Shown in pieces: positions 51,658 to 59,458 of a stretch of DNA of 64,000 nt (positions are counted from its first letter, which is position 1; the number at the start of each line of letters is the position of its first letter). A program made the position numbers and the translations under genes. This DNA is from Oscillospiraceae bacterium (GTDB taxonomy: Bacteria; Bacillota; Clostridia; Oscillospirales; Ruminococcaceae): assembly GCA_022770625.1 (NCBI GenBank), contig JALEHK010000083.1, forward strand, positions 45,556 through 109,555, in the 5' to 3' direction. Under the pieces are notes generated by a model. The model did not search any database and was not told where the DNA came from. It saw only the letters and a program-made list of their open reading frames with translations.

Positions 51658-53586
51658 TCAGCGTTTTTTCTTTTTGTTTTTAGAGGGGGATTTTTTCGGC
51701 TTTTCGGGCGCGATCCATTCCGCGGAATAGAGAAGGCCAGTGAACGGGGGAATATCCAGTGTTACCTTCCACGTCTTTTCTTTGCTGTCATACTGCGGTT
51801 CAAGGACGGGAAGCGCATCGGTCGTACTTCCGCCGTAGATGTCGCTGTCGGAAGAAAGAAGGGGCACAAGCCGCATCGGCGCGGGAAGGCGGAGGGTATA
51901 ATCTTTAACCGGAACATCGGAAAAGTTAAAGACCGAGACTGTCCGGTCGGCGACGGGAGAGCGCCACATCAGTTTTTCGTCCTCCGGGTTGGCGGCAACG
52001 ACCGCGTCACGGTTGACAAGCCCGCCGCGAAGGTAGGCGTAGACGCATTTTTCCTCGCCGTGCACCTCAAGCCAGAGAAACTTTCTCGGATCATAATCCC
52101 CGTCCCAGAGACTGCGATGGGTATCATATACCTCGTCCAGATTTTTCATGTAATGGAAGAAGGCATCGTGGTTGGGATAGCGGAGGATAAACCAGTCCTG
52201 TTCCCGCTTTTCATCCCATTCGCGCAGCTGACCGATCTCGTTGCCCATAAAGTTCAGCTTTTTGCCCGGATGGGTCATCATATAAAGGTAAAGGGCGCGC
52301 GCCTGCGGAAATTTTCCCTCGTAGTCACCCCACATTTTCTGAAGGATGGTCGCTTTTCCGTGCACCACCTCGTCATGGGAGAAGGAAAGGATGTAGTGCT
52401 CCTGATAGCAGTACATCATCGAGAAGGTCAGCTTATGGTAACGGTCATGACGTTCCCACGGAGCGGATTTGAAATAATCCAGCGTATCGTTCATCCAGCC
52501 GAGATCCCACTTATAGTCAAAGCCAAGCCCGCCGTTTTCGACCGGAGCCGTGACCTTCGGATAAGCGGTCGAGTCTTCTGCAATCAGCATACAGCTCGGG
52601 AAGCGCTTTTTCAGGCCGCTGTTCATCCCCTTGAGGAAGTCGATCGCCCGCTCGTTTTCTCCGCGGTTTTCGTCTCCCTGCCAGTAGATCAGCCGCGAAA
52701 CGGCGTCCATCCGCAGGCCGTCGAAGTGATACCGGTCGAGCCAGTAGGCGGCTGCCGACTGCAAAAAGCTCGCGACCTCGCCACGGGAATGGATGAAGTT
52801 CTTGCTTCCCCATTCGCTGTAGCCGACATCGTCGTGTGGGAACTCATAGAGAAAGCTGCCGTCAAATTTCGCCAGTCCGTAATAGTCCAGCGCGAAATGC
52901 ACCGGAACAAAATCCATCAGCACGCCAATCCCCGCCTGATGACAGAGATCGATCAGACGCATCAGCTGTTCGGGCGTTCCGTAACGGGAGGTCGGGCTGA
53001 AAAAGCCGGTGTTCTGGTAGCCCCAGGATTCGTCGGACGGATGCTCGGAAAGGGGCATCAGCTCGATATGGGTGTAGCCGCATTCTTTTACATAAGGGAT
53101 CAGCTTCTCGGCGATCTCTTCATAATTGTACCAGCCGTTTTCGTCATCGGGATTGGTTTTCCATGAGCCGAGATGCACCTCATAGATATTGACCGGGCGG
53201 TCAAACGAGACGCTCCGGTTTTTGATCCACCCTTCGTCCGAGAAGCGGTATCTGTCCAGATCGGCGATTCGGGAGGCAAATCCGGGGCGCAGTTCCATCG
53301 AGAAGCCATAGGGGTCGCAGTGCTCGCATTTCCAGCCCTCTTTGGAATGGATCACATATTTGTAAAGCTGTCCGGGGCGGGCGGAGGAAATCGTCTTTTC
53401 CCAGACGCCGCTGGTTTCCTGAAGCCCCATCTCCTCTTCCTGCCAGTCGTTGAAATCGCCGTAGACCGTGACCTTTTCGGCGTTGGGTGCGTAAACCCGG
53501 AAGGTTACGCCGTCCGGAGAGGCGTGCGCACCGAAATAGTTGTAGGCGTCAAACGTGCGCCCGATATAGAAGTCATGCAGATTCAT
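51658..53586 (-). CDS. glgB: 1,4-alpha-glucan branching enzyme
   Basis: A 642-residue GH13 enzyme. The N-terminal CBM48-like domain (VTVYGDFNDWQ) precedes the barrel with nucleophile Asp in GLRMDAVS, acid/base Glu in LIAEDST and Asp in SFSHDEVVHG. The C-terminal beta domain ends in a Lys-rich tail. It adds alpha-1,6 branches to glycogen. No other glg gene is adjacent. ATG 53586 follows AAGGAAT. Confidence 0.95.
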   Translation of the reverse strand: MNLHDFYIGRTFDAYNYFGAHASPDGVTFRVYAPNAEKVTVYGDFNDWQEEEMGLQETSGVWEKTISSARPGQLYKYVIHSKEGWKCEHCDPYGFSMELRPGFASRIADLDRYRFSDEGWIKNRSVSFDRPVNIYEVHLGSWKTNPDDENGWYNYEEIAEKLIPYVKECGYTHIELMPLSEHPSDESWGYQNTGFFSPTSRYGTPEQLMRLIDLCHQAGIGVLMDFVPVHFALDYYGLAKFDGSFLYEFPHDDVGYSEWGSKNFIHSRGEVASFLQSAAAYWLDRYHFDGLRMDAVSRLIYWQGDENRGENERAIDFLKGMNSGLKKRFPSCMLIAEDSTAYPKVTAPVENGGLGFDYKWDLGWMNDTLDYFKSAPWERHDRYHKLTFSMMYCYQEHYILSFSHDEVVHGKATILQKMWGDYEGKFPQARALYLYMMTHPGKKLNFMGNEIGQLREWDEKREQDWFILRYPNHDAFFHYMKNLDEVYDTHRSLWDGDYDPRKFLWLEVHGEEKCVYAYLRGGLVNRDAVVAANPEDEKLMWRSPVADRTVSVFNFSDVPVKDYTLRLPAPMRLVPLLSSDSDIYGGSTTDALPVLEPQYDSKEKTWKVTLDIPPFTGLLYSAEWIAPEKPKKSPSKNKKKKR

Positions 53587-53771
53587 TTCATCATTCCTTA
53601 TCTGATATTCATTGTAAAACACTAACTCTATTCTACCTTATGTGGGCTTATTTTGCAACCATTGGTTTGAAAAAAACAGACATTTGCAGTGATTTGTACG
53701 GAAATATCCGCAACCTTTCTACGGGTTTGCGTGTATATAAGTTGAAAACCTTTCAGAAGGGAAAATGCCGG

Positions 53772-53921
53772 ATGAAAAGAAAAGCTTTGGCAATGCTGAT
53801 TTCGTTTTTTGAAGAGTTTTTTGCTGAGGTATTCGTCTGGAAAGAAAAGATGCGTGAAATTGCGCGTGCGTTTATGCGTACTGATAGCGTTTGCGGTTGG
53901 CGATCAGCAGCGAAACGGTGA
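53772..53921 (+). CDS. Possible small ORF, 49 residues
   Basis: ATG 53772 follows AAGGGAAAATGCC at long spacing and encodes an amphipathic stretch with ISFFEEFFAEVF and KMREIARAF, then ends inside the 3' end of the MATE gene on the other strand. TATATAAG upstream could be a -10. No family recognised. It may be chance. Confidence 0.2.
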   Translation: MKRKALAMLISFFEEFFAEVFVWKEKMREIARAFMRTDSVCGWRSAAKR

Positions 53922-55206
53922 CGATGAGTGAAAGAAGCTCCGCCGCAATGACCGCGTACCAGACTCCGTCCAGATCAAAGATGTAGGGAAGCGTCATAAT
54001 GCAGAGCACTTGGAAAACGAGCGTGCGCAGAAAAGAGATCAGCGCCGAGAGAAGACCGTTGTTGAGAGCCGTAAAGAAAGCGGAGCCGTAGACGTTGACG
54101 CCGGTGATCAGATAGGAGAAGGCGAAGATCTTAAAGCCGTGCACCGTTATCTCGTAAAGTTCCCGGTCGTAGCCGACAAACAGCTGAGAGAGCGGGCTTG
54201 CGAGCAGGAAAGAGGAGATGAGCATGACCACGCCGCCGATGACCATCATGGAAAAGCTCTTCCGGAAAAGGTTTTTCAGTTCATCGGTATTCCCGGCGCC
54301 GTAATGGAAGCCGACAATAGGCGCTGAACCGATCGCGTAGCCGAAAAAGATCGCCGCGAAGATGAATCCGACGTACATGATCGCGCCGTAGGCGGCTACG
54401 CCGTTTTCTCCCGCCAGCCGCATCAGCTGGAAATTATAAAGCATCGTAACGACCGAAGAAGAGATGTTGTTCATCAGCTCAGAGGAACCGTTGATGCAGG
54501 TATTCAGTAAGACCCGGCCGCTGAAGGATGTGCGGGTCAGGCGGAGAATGCTTGTATTGTTTTTCCGCCCGAAATAGATCAGCGGGAAAAGTCCGCCGAC
54601 CGTCTGGCTGAGTGCGGTGGCAAAGGCGGCTCCTGCCAGTCCCATTCTGAAAACGGCAATAAAGAGCGCGTCGAAGATCATATTGGTCAGTCCGGCCGCG
54701 ACTGTGACCATGAGCCCCAGATGCGGCTTTTCAGCGGTCACAAAAAAGCTCTGGAATACGTTTTGCAGGATGAAAAAGGGAAGCGCCATCAGGATGATCC
54801 GGGCATAGAGAACGCAGTTTTTAAGCATCTCGCCTTCTGCCCCGAGGAGTCTTGCCGCCGTGGGGGCTAAGAGCTCGCCGATGACCGCGAGGATCACGCC
54901 GCCGATGAAGGCTACATAAACCAGCATCGAGAAATACCGGTTTGCCAGTTCCTGTTTTCCTTCGCCCAGTGTTTTGGAGACGATGGCGGTGCCGCCGGTA
55001 CCGAATACGAAGCCGAGAGCGCCTAAGATCATCAGGAGCGGGAAGATCAGGTTGATGGCGGCAAAGGGCGTCTTTCCGACAAAGTTGGAGACAAAAAGTC
55101 CGTCCACGACACTGTAGATCGAGGTAAAGATCATCATGACGATCGAGGAAAGGGTAAAGCGCAGAAGTTTTGAGTAGGTAAAATGATCCGATAATTTGAT
55201 GGCCAA
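53872..55206 (-). CDS. MATE-family efflux transporter (MarR-linked)
   Basis: A 444-residue protein with twelve predicted spans in the MATE/NorM arrangement. The start is placed at TTG 55206, which has GAAAGGA 9 nt upstream and gives the usual N-terminus SKLLRFTLSSIVMMIFTSIYSVVDG. It follows the MarR gene by 16 bp, so the regulator probably controls the pump. Likely exports cationic drugs or flavin-like compounds in exchange for Na+ or H+. Confidence 0.9.
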   Translation of the reverse strand: MAIKLSDHFTYSKLLRFTLSSIVMMIFTSIYSVVDGLFVSNFVGKTPFAAINLIFPLLMILGALGFVFGTGGTAIVSKTLGEGKQELANRYFSMLVYVAFIGGVILAVIGELLAPTAARLLGAEGEMLKNCVLYARIILMALPFFILQNVFQSFFVTAEKPHLGLMVTVAAGLTNMIFDALFIAVFRMGLAGAAFATALSQTVGGLFPLIYFGRKNNTSILRLTRTSFSGRVLLNTCINGSSELMNNISSSVVTMLYNFQLMRLAGENGVAAYGAIMYVGFIFAAIFFGYAIGSAPIVGFHYGAGNTDELKNLFRKSFSMMVIGGVVMLISSFLLASPLSQLFVGYDRELYEITVHGFKIFAFSYLITGVNVYGSAFFTALNNGLLSALISFLRTLVFQVLCIMTLPYIFDLDGVWYAVIAAELLSLIVTVSLLIANRKRYQYA

Positions 55207-55222
55207 AAAAACAAGTCCTTTC

Positions 55223-55735
55223 TTATTTTTCAATGAAACCGTCGAATTTTCCATCCTCATCCGTAAGCATATTTTCGATAAATTCATTTTCAAGAAGCGA
55301 GCTGAAATCGTCAAAGGCTTTTATAAAGGCGCTTCCGTGGAGTGAAAGCGTCTTTTTGAGCGCCGCAGTTTCGCAGTCGTAGATCGGCCCCAGGATCTCC
55401 TGACAGAGGGCCTGTCCCTTTTCGGTCAGGCGGATGTTCATCTCCCGCCGCCGGCCTTCGATGCTTTCGAGAAAGACGAGTCCTTCTTCTTTATACTTAT
55501 GGATAATGGTGTTGACGGTTGTTTTGGGGATCAGCCAATGGGCGCTAATCTCCTTCTGGGAATGGAGTCCGCCGTCGGCGATGGCGTATAAAAGCGCCAG
55601 TTCGTTTTCTCCAAGCCCGGTTTTTTTACTGACGAGATAATAGATCCCGTCGATCTGATTGATGGCGAGCATGATCCGGCGGATCTTTTTCAGTAAGTCC
55701 GTCCGTTTTTTCCCGCGGTCTGTCGGATCAGTCAA
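55223..55735 (-). CDS. MarR-family transcriptional regulator
   Basis: A 170-residue winged-helix protein (LHSQKEISAHWLIPKTTVNTIIHKYKE as the HTH; EGRRREMNIRLTEKG as the wing). The start is TTG 55735, 9 nt after AGGAGG; the nearby ATG leads to an immediate stop. Inverted repeat AAAATTCG (55752-55759) / CGAATTTT (55787-55794) spans its promoter and is a likely binding site. Confidence 0.9.
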   Translation of the reverse strand: MTDPTDRGKKRTDLLKKIRRIMLAINQIDGIYYLVSKKTGLGENELALLYAIADGGLHSQKEISAHWLIPKTTVNTIIHKYKEEGLVFLESIEGRRREMNIRLTEKGQALCQEILGPIYDCETAALKKTLSLHGSAFIKAFDDFSSLLENEFIENMLTDEDGKFDGFIEK

Positions 55736-55751
55736 TGCATCATTCCTCCTT

Positions 55752-55800
55752 AAAATTCGAAATCGGACTTCATTATAGTACGAAAACGAATTTTTGTCAA
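55752..55800 (-). promoter_or_regulatory. marR-MATE promoter and operator-like repeat
   Basis: Minus strand TTGACA (55800-55795), 17-bp spacer, TATAAT (55777-55772), flanked by AAAATTCG / CGAATTTT arms. Confidence 0.82.
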
Positions 55801-55809
55801 TAGCGAGAC

Positions 55810-55838
55810 TTGAAGCCTTGCAAAAATTGTATTATAAT
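55810..55838 (+). promoter_or_regulatory. RpiR gene promoter
   Basis: TTGAAG 55810-55815, 17-bp spacer, TATAAT 55833-55838. Its -35 is only 10 bp from the divergent MarR -35. Confidence 0.78.
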
Positions 55839-55896
55839 AAAAGCAGTCATATTTTTTAAGCACTGCTCCGGAATGCCGGAGAGCAGGAGGATATTT

Positions 55897-56712
55897 ATGC
55901 ACAGCGACCTCATTCACCAGCTTCAGGCAATCGTTGATTCATCGGCGGACAGCGACTCCAACCGAACGATCGCCCGTTATCTTCTGACCCATCTGATGAC
56001 GCTGGACGCCCTTTCGGTTCAGGTGATTGCAAGCGCCTGCTATGCGTCGATCGCGACGGTCAGCCGTTTTGTCCGTTCGCTCGGGTATGACGGCTTTGCT
56101 CAGCTCAAGCAGATCACCGTTCACTATCGCCACAGCGTAAACGCTTCGACCAGCGATTATCTTGAGGAACTGCCCTATACCATCGGCGACCGGGAAGCGG
56201 TCGAAAGCTATACCGAAAATATTGCCGATTCGCTGATGCGGTTTCAAAAGGATATCCCGATCGATCAGCTGGATCATATCTGTCAGCTGATCCATGATTC
56301 GGATAATGTTGCCCTTTACGGTTTTTTCCAGCCAGGGCTTCTCGCCAAACAGCTCCAGTTTTTATTTCTTTCAATCGGGCGGTATACCGAAAGTTATGAT
56401 CTGGTCGAAGATCACGAGGAACGGGCGCGGACGATGAAAAAGGGAGATCTCGCCATCTTTTTATCAGTAGACGGGAACTATGTGTACGGTCATGGCGGGG
56501 CGGTTGTCCGGATGCTGCGGGAGCGCGGGGCCACGCTCGTGCTTTTTACCCAGAATCATGACGCCGCGATTCGGGAAATGTTTGATGAGGTGCTGCTGCT
56601 CGGAACGCAGGATACCAAGAGAGCGGGCTATTATAAGCTTCAGCTTGCGACCGAGCTTCTCTTTTCACGATACATGAAGCTCTATTCGCCGGATGCGCCG
56701 TTAAAAGCGTGA
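55897..56712 (+). CDS. RpiR/MurR-family regulator with SIS domain
   Basis: A 271-residue regulator: N-terminal RpiR helix-turn-helix (SACYASIATVSRFVRSLGYDGFAQLK) and a C-terminal SIS sugar-phosphate-binding domain (GDLAIFLSVDGNYVYG). These usually sense phosphosugars such as N-acetylmuramate 6-phosphate or hexose phosphates. No target gene is obvious nearby. ATG 55897 follows AGGAGG. Confidence 0.9.
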   Translation: MHSDLIHQLQAIVDSSADSDSNRTIARYLLTHLMTLDALSVQVIASACYASIATVSRFVRSLGYDGFAQLKQITVHYRHSVNASTSDYLEELPYTIGDREAVESYTENIADSLMRFQKDIPIDQLDHICQLIHDSDNVALYGFFQPGLLAKQLQFLFLSIGRYTESYDLVEDHEERARTMKKGDLAIFLSVDGNYVYGHGGAVVRMLRERGATLVLFTQNHDAAIREMFDEVLLLGTQDTKRAGYYKLQLATELLFSRYMKLYSPDAPLKA

Positions 56713-56743
56713 GGGGATTTGCAGCGGTTCACACTTTTAACGG
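56698..56743. terminator. Hairpin between convergent RpiR and dpaB genes
   Basis: CCGTTAAAAG pairs with CTTTTAACGG; it overlaps the RpiR stop codon and lies just before the dpaB 3' end. Confidence 0.6.
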
Positions 56744-56749
56744 CTGTTT

Positions 56750-57334
56750 TCAGATCAGCGTAAGCACCGGCTGAAGCTGAATGCCGCCCTCGGCCGCTTT
56801 CAGTGTCGGGAGCAGTAAGGAAAAATCCGCGACAAGGGAAGCCGGCTTTTTTCCGGCGTCATCCTGCGCAAAGGGAACAAAGTAGATGTTTTTCTGATTC
56901 AGGAGCGCGCCGATATTTTTTGCGCTCCCGCGCAGCGCGTCATTGGTCGCGGGACAGAGTACGACCGGGCGTTCGTTCCGGAGGTGGCTTTTGACCGCCA
57001 TCGAAACGGGCGTATCGGTGATCGAAAGGGCGAGCTTGGCAAGGGTATTTCCGGTGCAGGGACAGACTGCGAGAAGATCCGCCATCTTTTTCGGTCCGAT
57101 CGGCTCAGCGTCTTCGATCGTCAGGATCGGTTCATGTCCGGAAATCTTTCGGGCGCGGGCAATATGATCCGAAGCGCACCCGAATCGGGTATTGAGACGG
57201 GCAGCGTTGAAAGAAAAGACCGGAAGGATCTCGTATCCTGCGGCGGCGCAGCGCTCCATTTCGGAAAATGCTTTTTCAAAGGTGCAGAACGATCCGGTTA
57301 TGCAAAAGGCCAGCCGGGGAGCAGGGGTAGACAT
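56750..57334 (-). CDS. spoVFB: Dipicolinate synthase subunit B
   Basis: A 194-residue flavoprotein of the DpaB/SpoVFB type (LAFCITGSFCTFEKAF, LLAVCPCTGNTLAKLA, VLCPATNDALRG). With subunit A it makes dipicolinic acid in the mother cell for spore heat resistance. It lies 14 bp after subunit A. Confidence 0.93.
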   Translation of the reverse strand: MSTPAPRLAFCITGSFCTFEKAFSEMERCAAAGYEILPVFSFNAARLNTRFGCASDHIARARKISGHEPILTIEDAEPIGPKKMADLLAVCPCTGNTLAKLALSITDTPVSMAVKSHLRNERPVVLCPATNDALRGSAKNIGALLNQKNIYFVPFAQDDAGKKPASLVADFSLLLPTLKAAEGGIQLQPVLTLI

Positions 57335-57348
57335 GGTTATCCTCCTTT

Positions 57349-58245
57349 TCAGCAGGGCATCAGCGAAAGAACAGGGTCTTTTGTGCAGACAAGCCGGAAG
57401 AGCCAGTCGGCTCCTGATTCGGGTGCGGTTTTTCCGGGAAGAGAAGGAGCCTGTAAGATCAGCCGACCGGAGAGAAGATGAGCGTCCGGCGTAAAACCGC
57501 CGGGATTTCCGGCCAGTTCGATAATCAGTGCACTCGGCGGGAGAGCGGAAAGCATTTTTCCGTCCAGAATGGGCGCAGGAACGGTGTTGAGAAGAAGGCG
57601 GGTCTTTGGAAGAACGCCGCTTTCAGAGAGAATGCTCAACGGGATCGTTTCCGTTCCCAGAATCGACAGCTCATACCGCTCCCGTTCCGACCGGGCGGCG
57701 ACGAAAACCTTTGCGCCGTAAGCAGTGAGCAGCCGGGTCAAACTTTTGGCGATCCGTCCGCCGCCGGTGATGAGGACGCGCGTTCCGCGAAGGGTGACCG
57801 GAAGAAGGTCGACGGCCAGAAGAAGAGCGCCTTCGGCGGTCGCATCCGCATTTTTCAGGGTAAAGACTTCATCGGAAAGATAATCGGTAAAGGAGATTCC
57901 TTTTTCGGTCAGAAACGCTTCAAACGGACGTCCGGGCGCGGAAAGGCCGCCGTATACCCGCGTATCGGTTTTCAGGAGCGGGAAAAGCTCTTCAAGATCA
58001 AGTTCCGCTTCCGGGAGCAGAGGAGCCGGTATCGTCTTTCCGTCGCGGGTCAATGGAATCGGGAGCAGCAGAAGATCCGGTGCGGCCGGACATTCCGAAA
58101 GGGTTCGGATGGGAAGAAGGCCGTTTTTCTCCGAAAGCCCTTGTGCACAGGAAAAAACGGTGACGCCGGGGACTTTGGAGAGCTTTGCGGAGAGAAGCGA
58201 ACAGCGCCGGTCGCCCCCGGCGGAGAGAATCAGCAGGTCGTTCAT
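57349..58245 (-). CDS. spoVFA: Dipicolinate synthase subunit A
   Basis: A 298-residue DpaA/SpoVFA protein with a dinucleotide-binding core (GTRVLITGGGRIAKSLTRLL). It catalyses formation of dipicolinate from the lysine-pathway intermediate together with subunit B. Start ATG 58245 follows AGAAAGAAG. Probably transcribed late in sporulation. Confidence 0.93.
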   Translation of the reverse strand: MNDLLILSAGGDRRCSLLSAKLSKVPGVTVFSCAQGLSEKNGLLPIRTLSECPAAPDLLLLPIPLTRDGKTIPAPLLPEAELDLEELFPLLKTDTRVYGGLSAPGRPFEAFLTEKGISFTDYLSDEVFTLKNADATAEGALLLAVDLLPVTLRGTRVLITGGGRIAKSLTRLLTAYGAKVFVAARSERERYELSILGTETIPLSILSESGVLPKTRLLLNTVPAPILDGKMLSALPPSALIIELAGNPGGFTPDAHLLSGRLILQAPSLPGKTAPESGADWLFRLVCTKDPVLSLMPC

Positions 58246-58307
58246 GGAAAAACACTTCTTTCTGAAAAAAAGAAAAGATCAGGTGCAGCAAAGCGCCCTC
58301 TGTGCTC

Positions 58308-58315
58308 AGTATATG
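58308..58315 (-). promoter_or_regulatory. Candidate mother-cell sigma (-10) element for dpaAB
   Basis: Minus strand CATATACT with AC 16 bp upstream, close to the sigma-K/sigma-E -10 pattern (CATA...). No strong -35 of the sigma-E type is visible. Confidence 0.4.
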
Positions 58316-58333
58316 CGTAGGCGGAAAGAAAGT

Positions 58334-58369
58334 GCACGGAGGGCTGTACGGAGAACTGCACGGAGGACA
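58334..58369 (+). repeat. Degenerate 12-bp triple repeat before the radical SAM gene
   Basis: GCACGGAGGGCT, GTACGGAGAACT, GCACGGAGGACA in tandem, each containing a GGAG-like motif, just before the true AGGAGG site. Confidence 0.55.
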
Positions 58370-58385
58370 AAGGAGGAATTTTCAG

Positions 58386-59336
58386 ATGGAGAATACGCAG
58401 CGGATGGGACTGCTCCGGCATTGTGAACTGTGTCCGCGTCGGTGCGGAGTCGATCGCCTGAGCGGAGAAAAGGGCTTTTGCGGCGCGTCGGGAGAAAAGA
58501 TACGGGTAGCGAGGGCGGCGCTTCACCGCTGGGAAGAACCATGTATCTCGGGAAGTAATGGAAGCGGAACGGTCTTTTTTTCCTACTGCACCCTCCGGTG
58601 TGTTTTCTGCCAGAACCGGGAGATCCGGAGTGGAGAAGCGGGCGCGGATATTTCAGTGCGGCGGCTTGCAGATATTTTTCTGGAACAGCAGGGAAGAGGT
58701 GCGCATAACCTCAATCTCGTGACCCCGACCCATTATCTTCCTCAGATCCTTTCGGCGCTCGATCTTGCACGGGAGGACGGATTCACTCTTCCGGTCGTCT
58801 ATAATACCTCCGGCTATGAACGGCCGGAGATGCTGCGGCTGCTGGAGGGGTATGTTGATATCTGGCTTCCGGATTTCAAGTACCTTTCGGATTCGCTTGC
58901 GGGAGCATATTCCTCGGTATCAGGCTATGCCGATTGGGCGCTTCCAGCCCTGGACGAGATGGTCCGGCAGGCAGGAGAACCGGTTTTTGATGAGAACGGG
59001 ATGATGAAAAAAGGGGTTATTATCCGCCACCTCTGCCTTCCGGGGCATCAGGAGGAATCGGAGCGGGTGATCCGCACCCTTTTTCTTCGGTATCATAACC
59101 GGGTCTATTACAGCATCATGAACCAGTATACGCCGCCGTCCGATCGGGTGCTCTCGTGGGAAAATCTGATGGAGCGGTTCCCGAAACAGGCGTATGATGA
59201 GTTGATCGAGTACGCTTCCGACCTCGGAATGGAAAACGGTTTTGTGCAGGAAGAGGGAACGGCTGAGGAAAGCTTTATTCCGGCATTTGATCTGGAGGGC
59301 GTGTTTGCCGAAAAGGAGCCGGAAGGGAAAAAGTAA
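58386..59336 (+). CDS. PflX-like radical SAM protein
   Basis: A 316-residue radical SAM protein with the cluster motif CTLRCVFCQN. An upstream Cys set (CELCPRRCGVDR and GFCGAS) is typical of the COG1313/PflX group, annotated as pyruvate-formate-lyase-activating-enzyme-like. No glycyl radical enzyme is adjacent. Function unknown. ATG 58386 is 9 nt after AGGAGG. It is divergent from dpaAB. Confidence 0.87.
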   Translation: MENTQRMGLLRHCELCPRRCGVDRLSGEKGFCGASGEKIRVARAALHRWEEPCISGSNGSGTVFFSYCTLRCVFCQNREIRSGEAGADISVRRLADIFLEQQGRGAHNLNLVTPTHYLPQILSALDLAREDGFTLPVVYNTSGYERPEMLRLLEGYVDIWLPDFKYLSDSLAGAYSSVSGYADWALPALDEMVRQAGEPVFDENGMMKKGVIIRHLCLPGHQEESERVIRTLFLRYHNRVYYSIMNQYTPPSDRVLSWENLMERFPKQAYDELIEYASDLGMENGFVQEEGTAEESFIPAFDLEGVFAEKEPEGKK

Positions 59337-59343
59337 AACGGAG

Positions 59344-59370
59344 GAGGGTTTTCTTTTCAAAACCCTCTTT
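59344..59370 (+). terminator. Terminator of the radical SAM gene
   Basis: GAGGGTTTT pairs with AAAACCCTC, followed by TTT. Confidence 0.78.
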
Positions 59371-59390
59371 CCTTCTGGCGGGTTTTGTGG

Positions 59391-59427
59391 TATACTATGA
59401 TCAAACAATATGTGCACGGACACACAA
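59391..59427 (+). promoter_or_regulatory. GH43 extended -10 promoter and operator-like site
   Basis: TGGTATACT (extended -10, TATACT 59391-59396) without a good -35. TGTGCACGGACACACAA (59411-59427) follows 14 bp downstream and shares TGTGCACGNACAC with the GH30-GH42 promoter site. Confidence 0.6.
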
Positions 59428-59458
59428 GCGTTTGTATGCAGCGAAAGGATGAATGACT

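Noticed and set aside
51628..53166. 512-codon frame opposite glgB
   Set aside because: Antisense shadow; GlgB motifs are complete on the minus strand.
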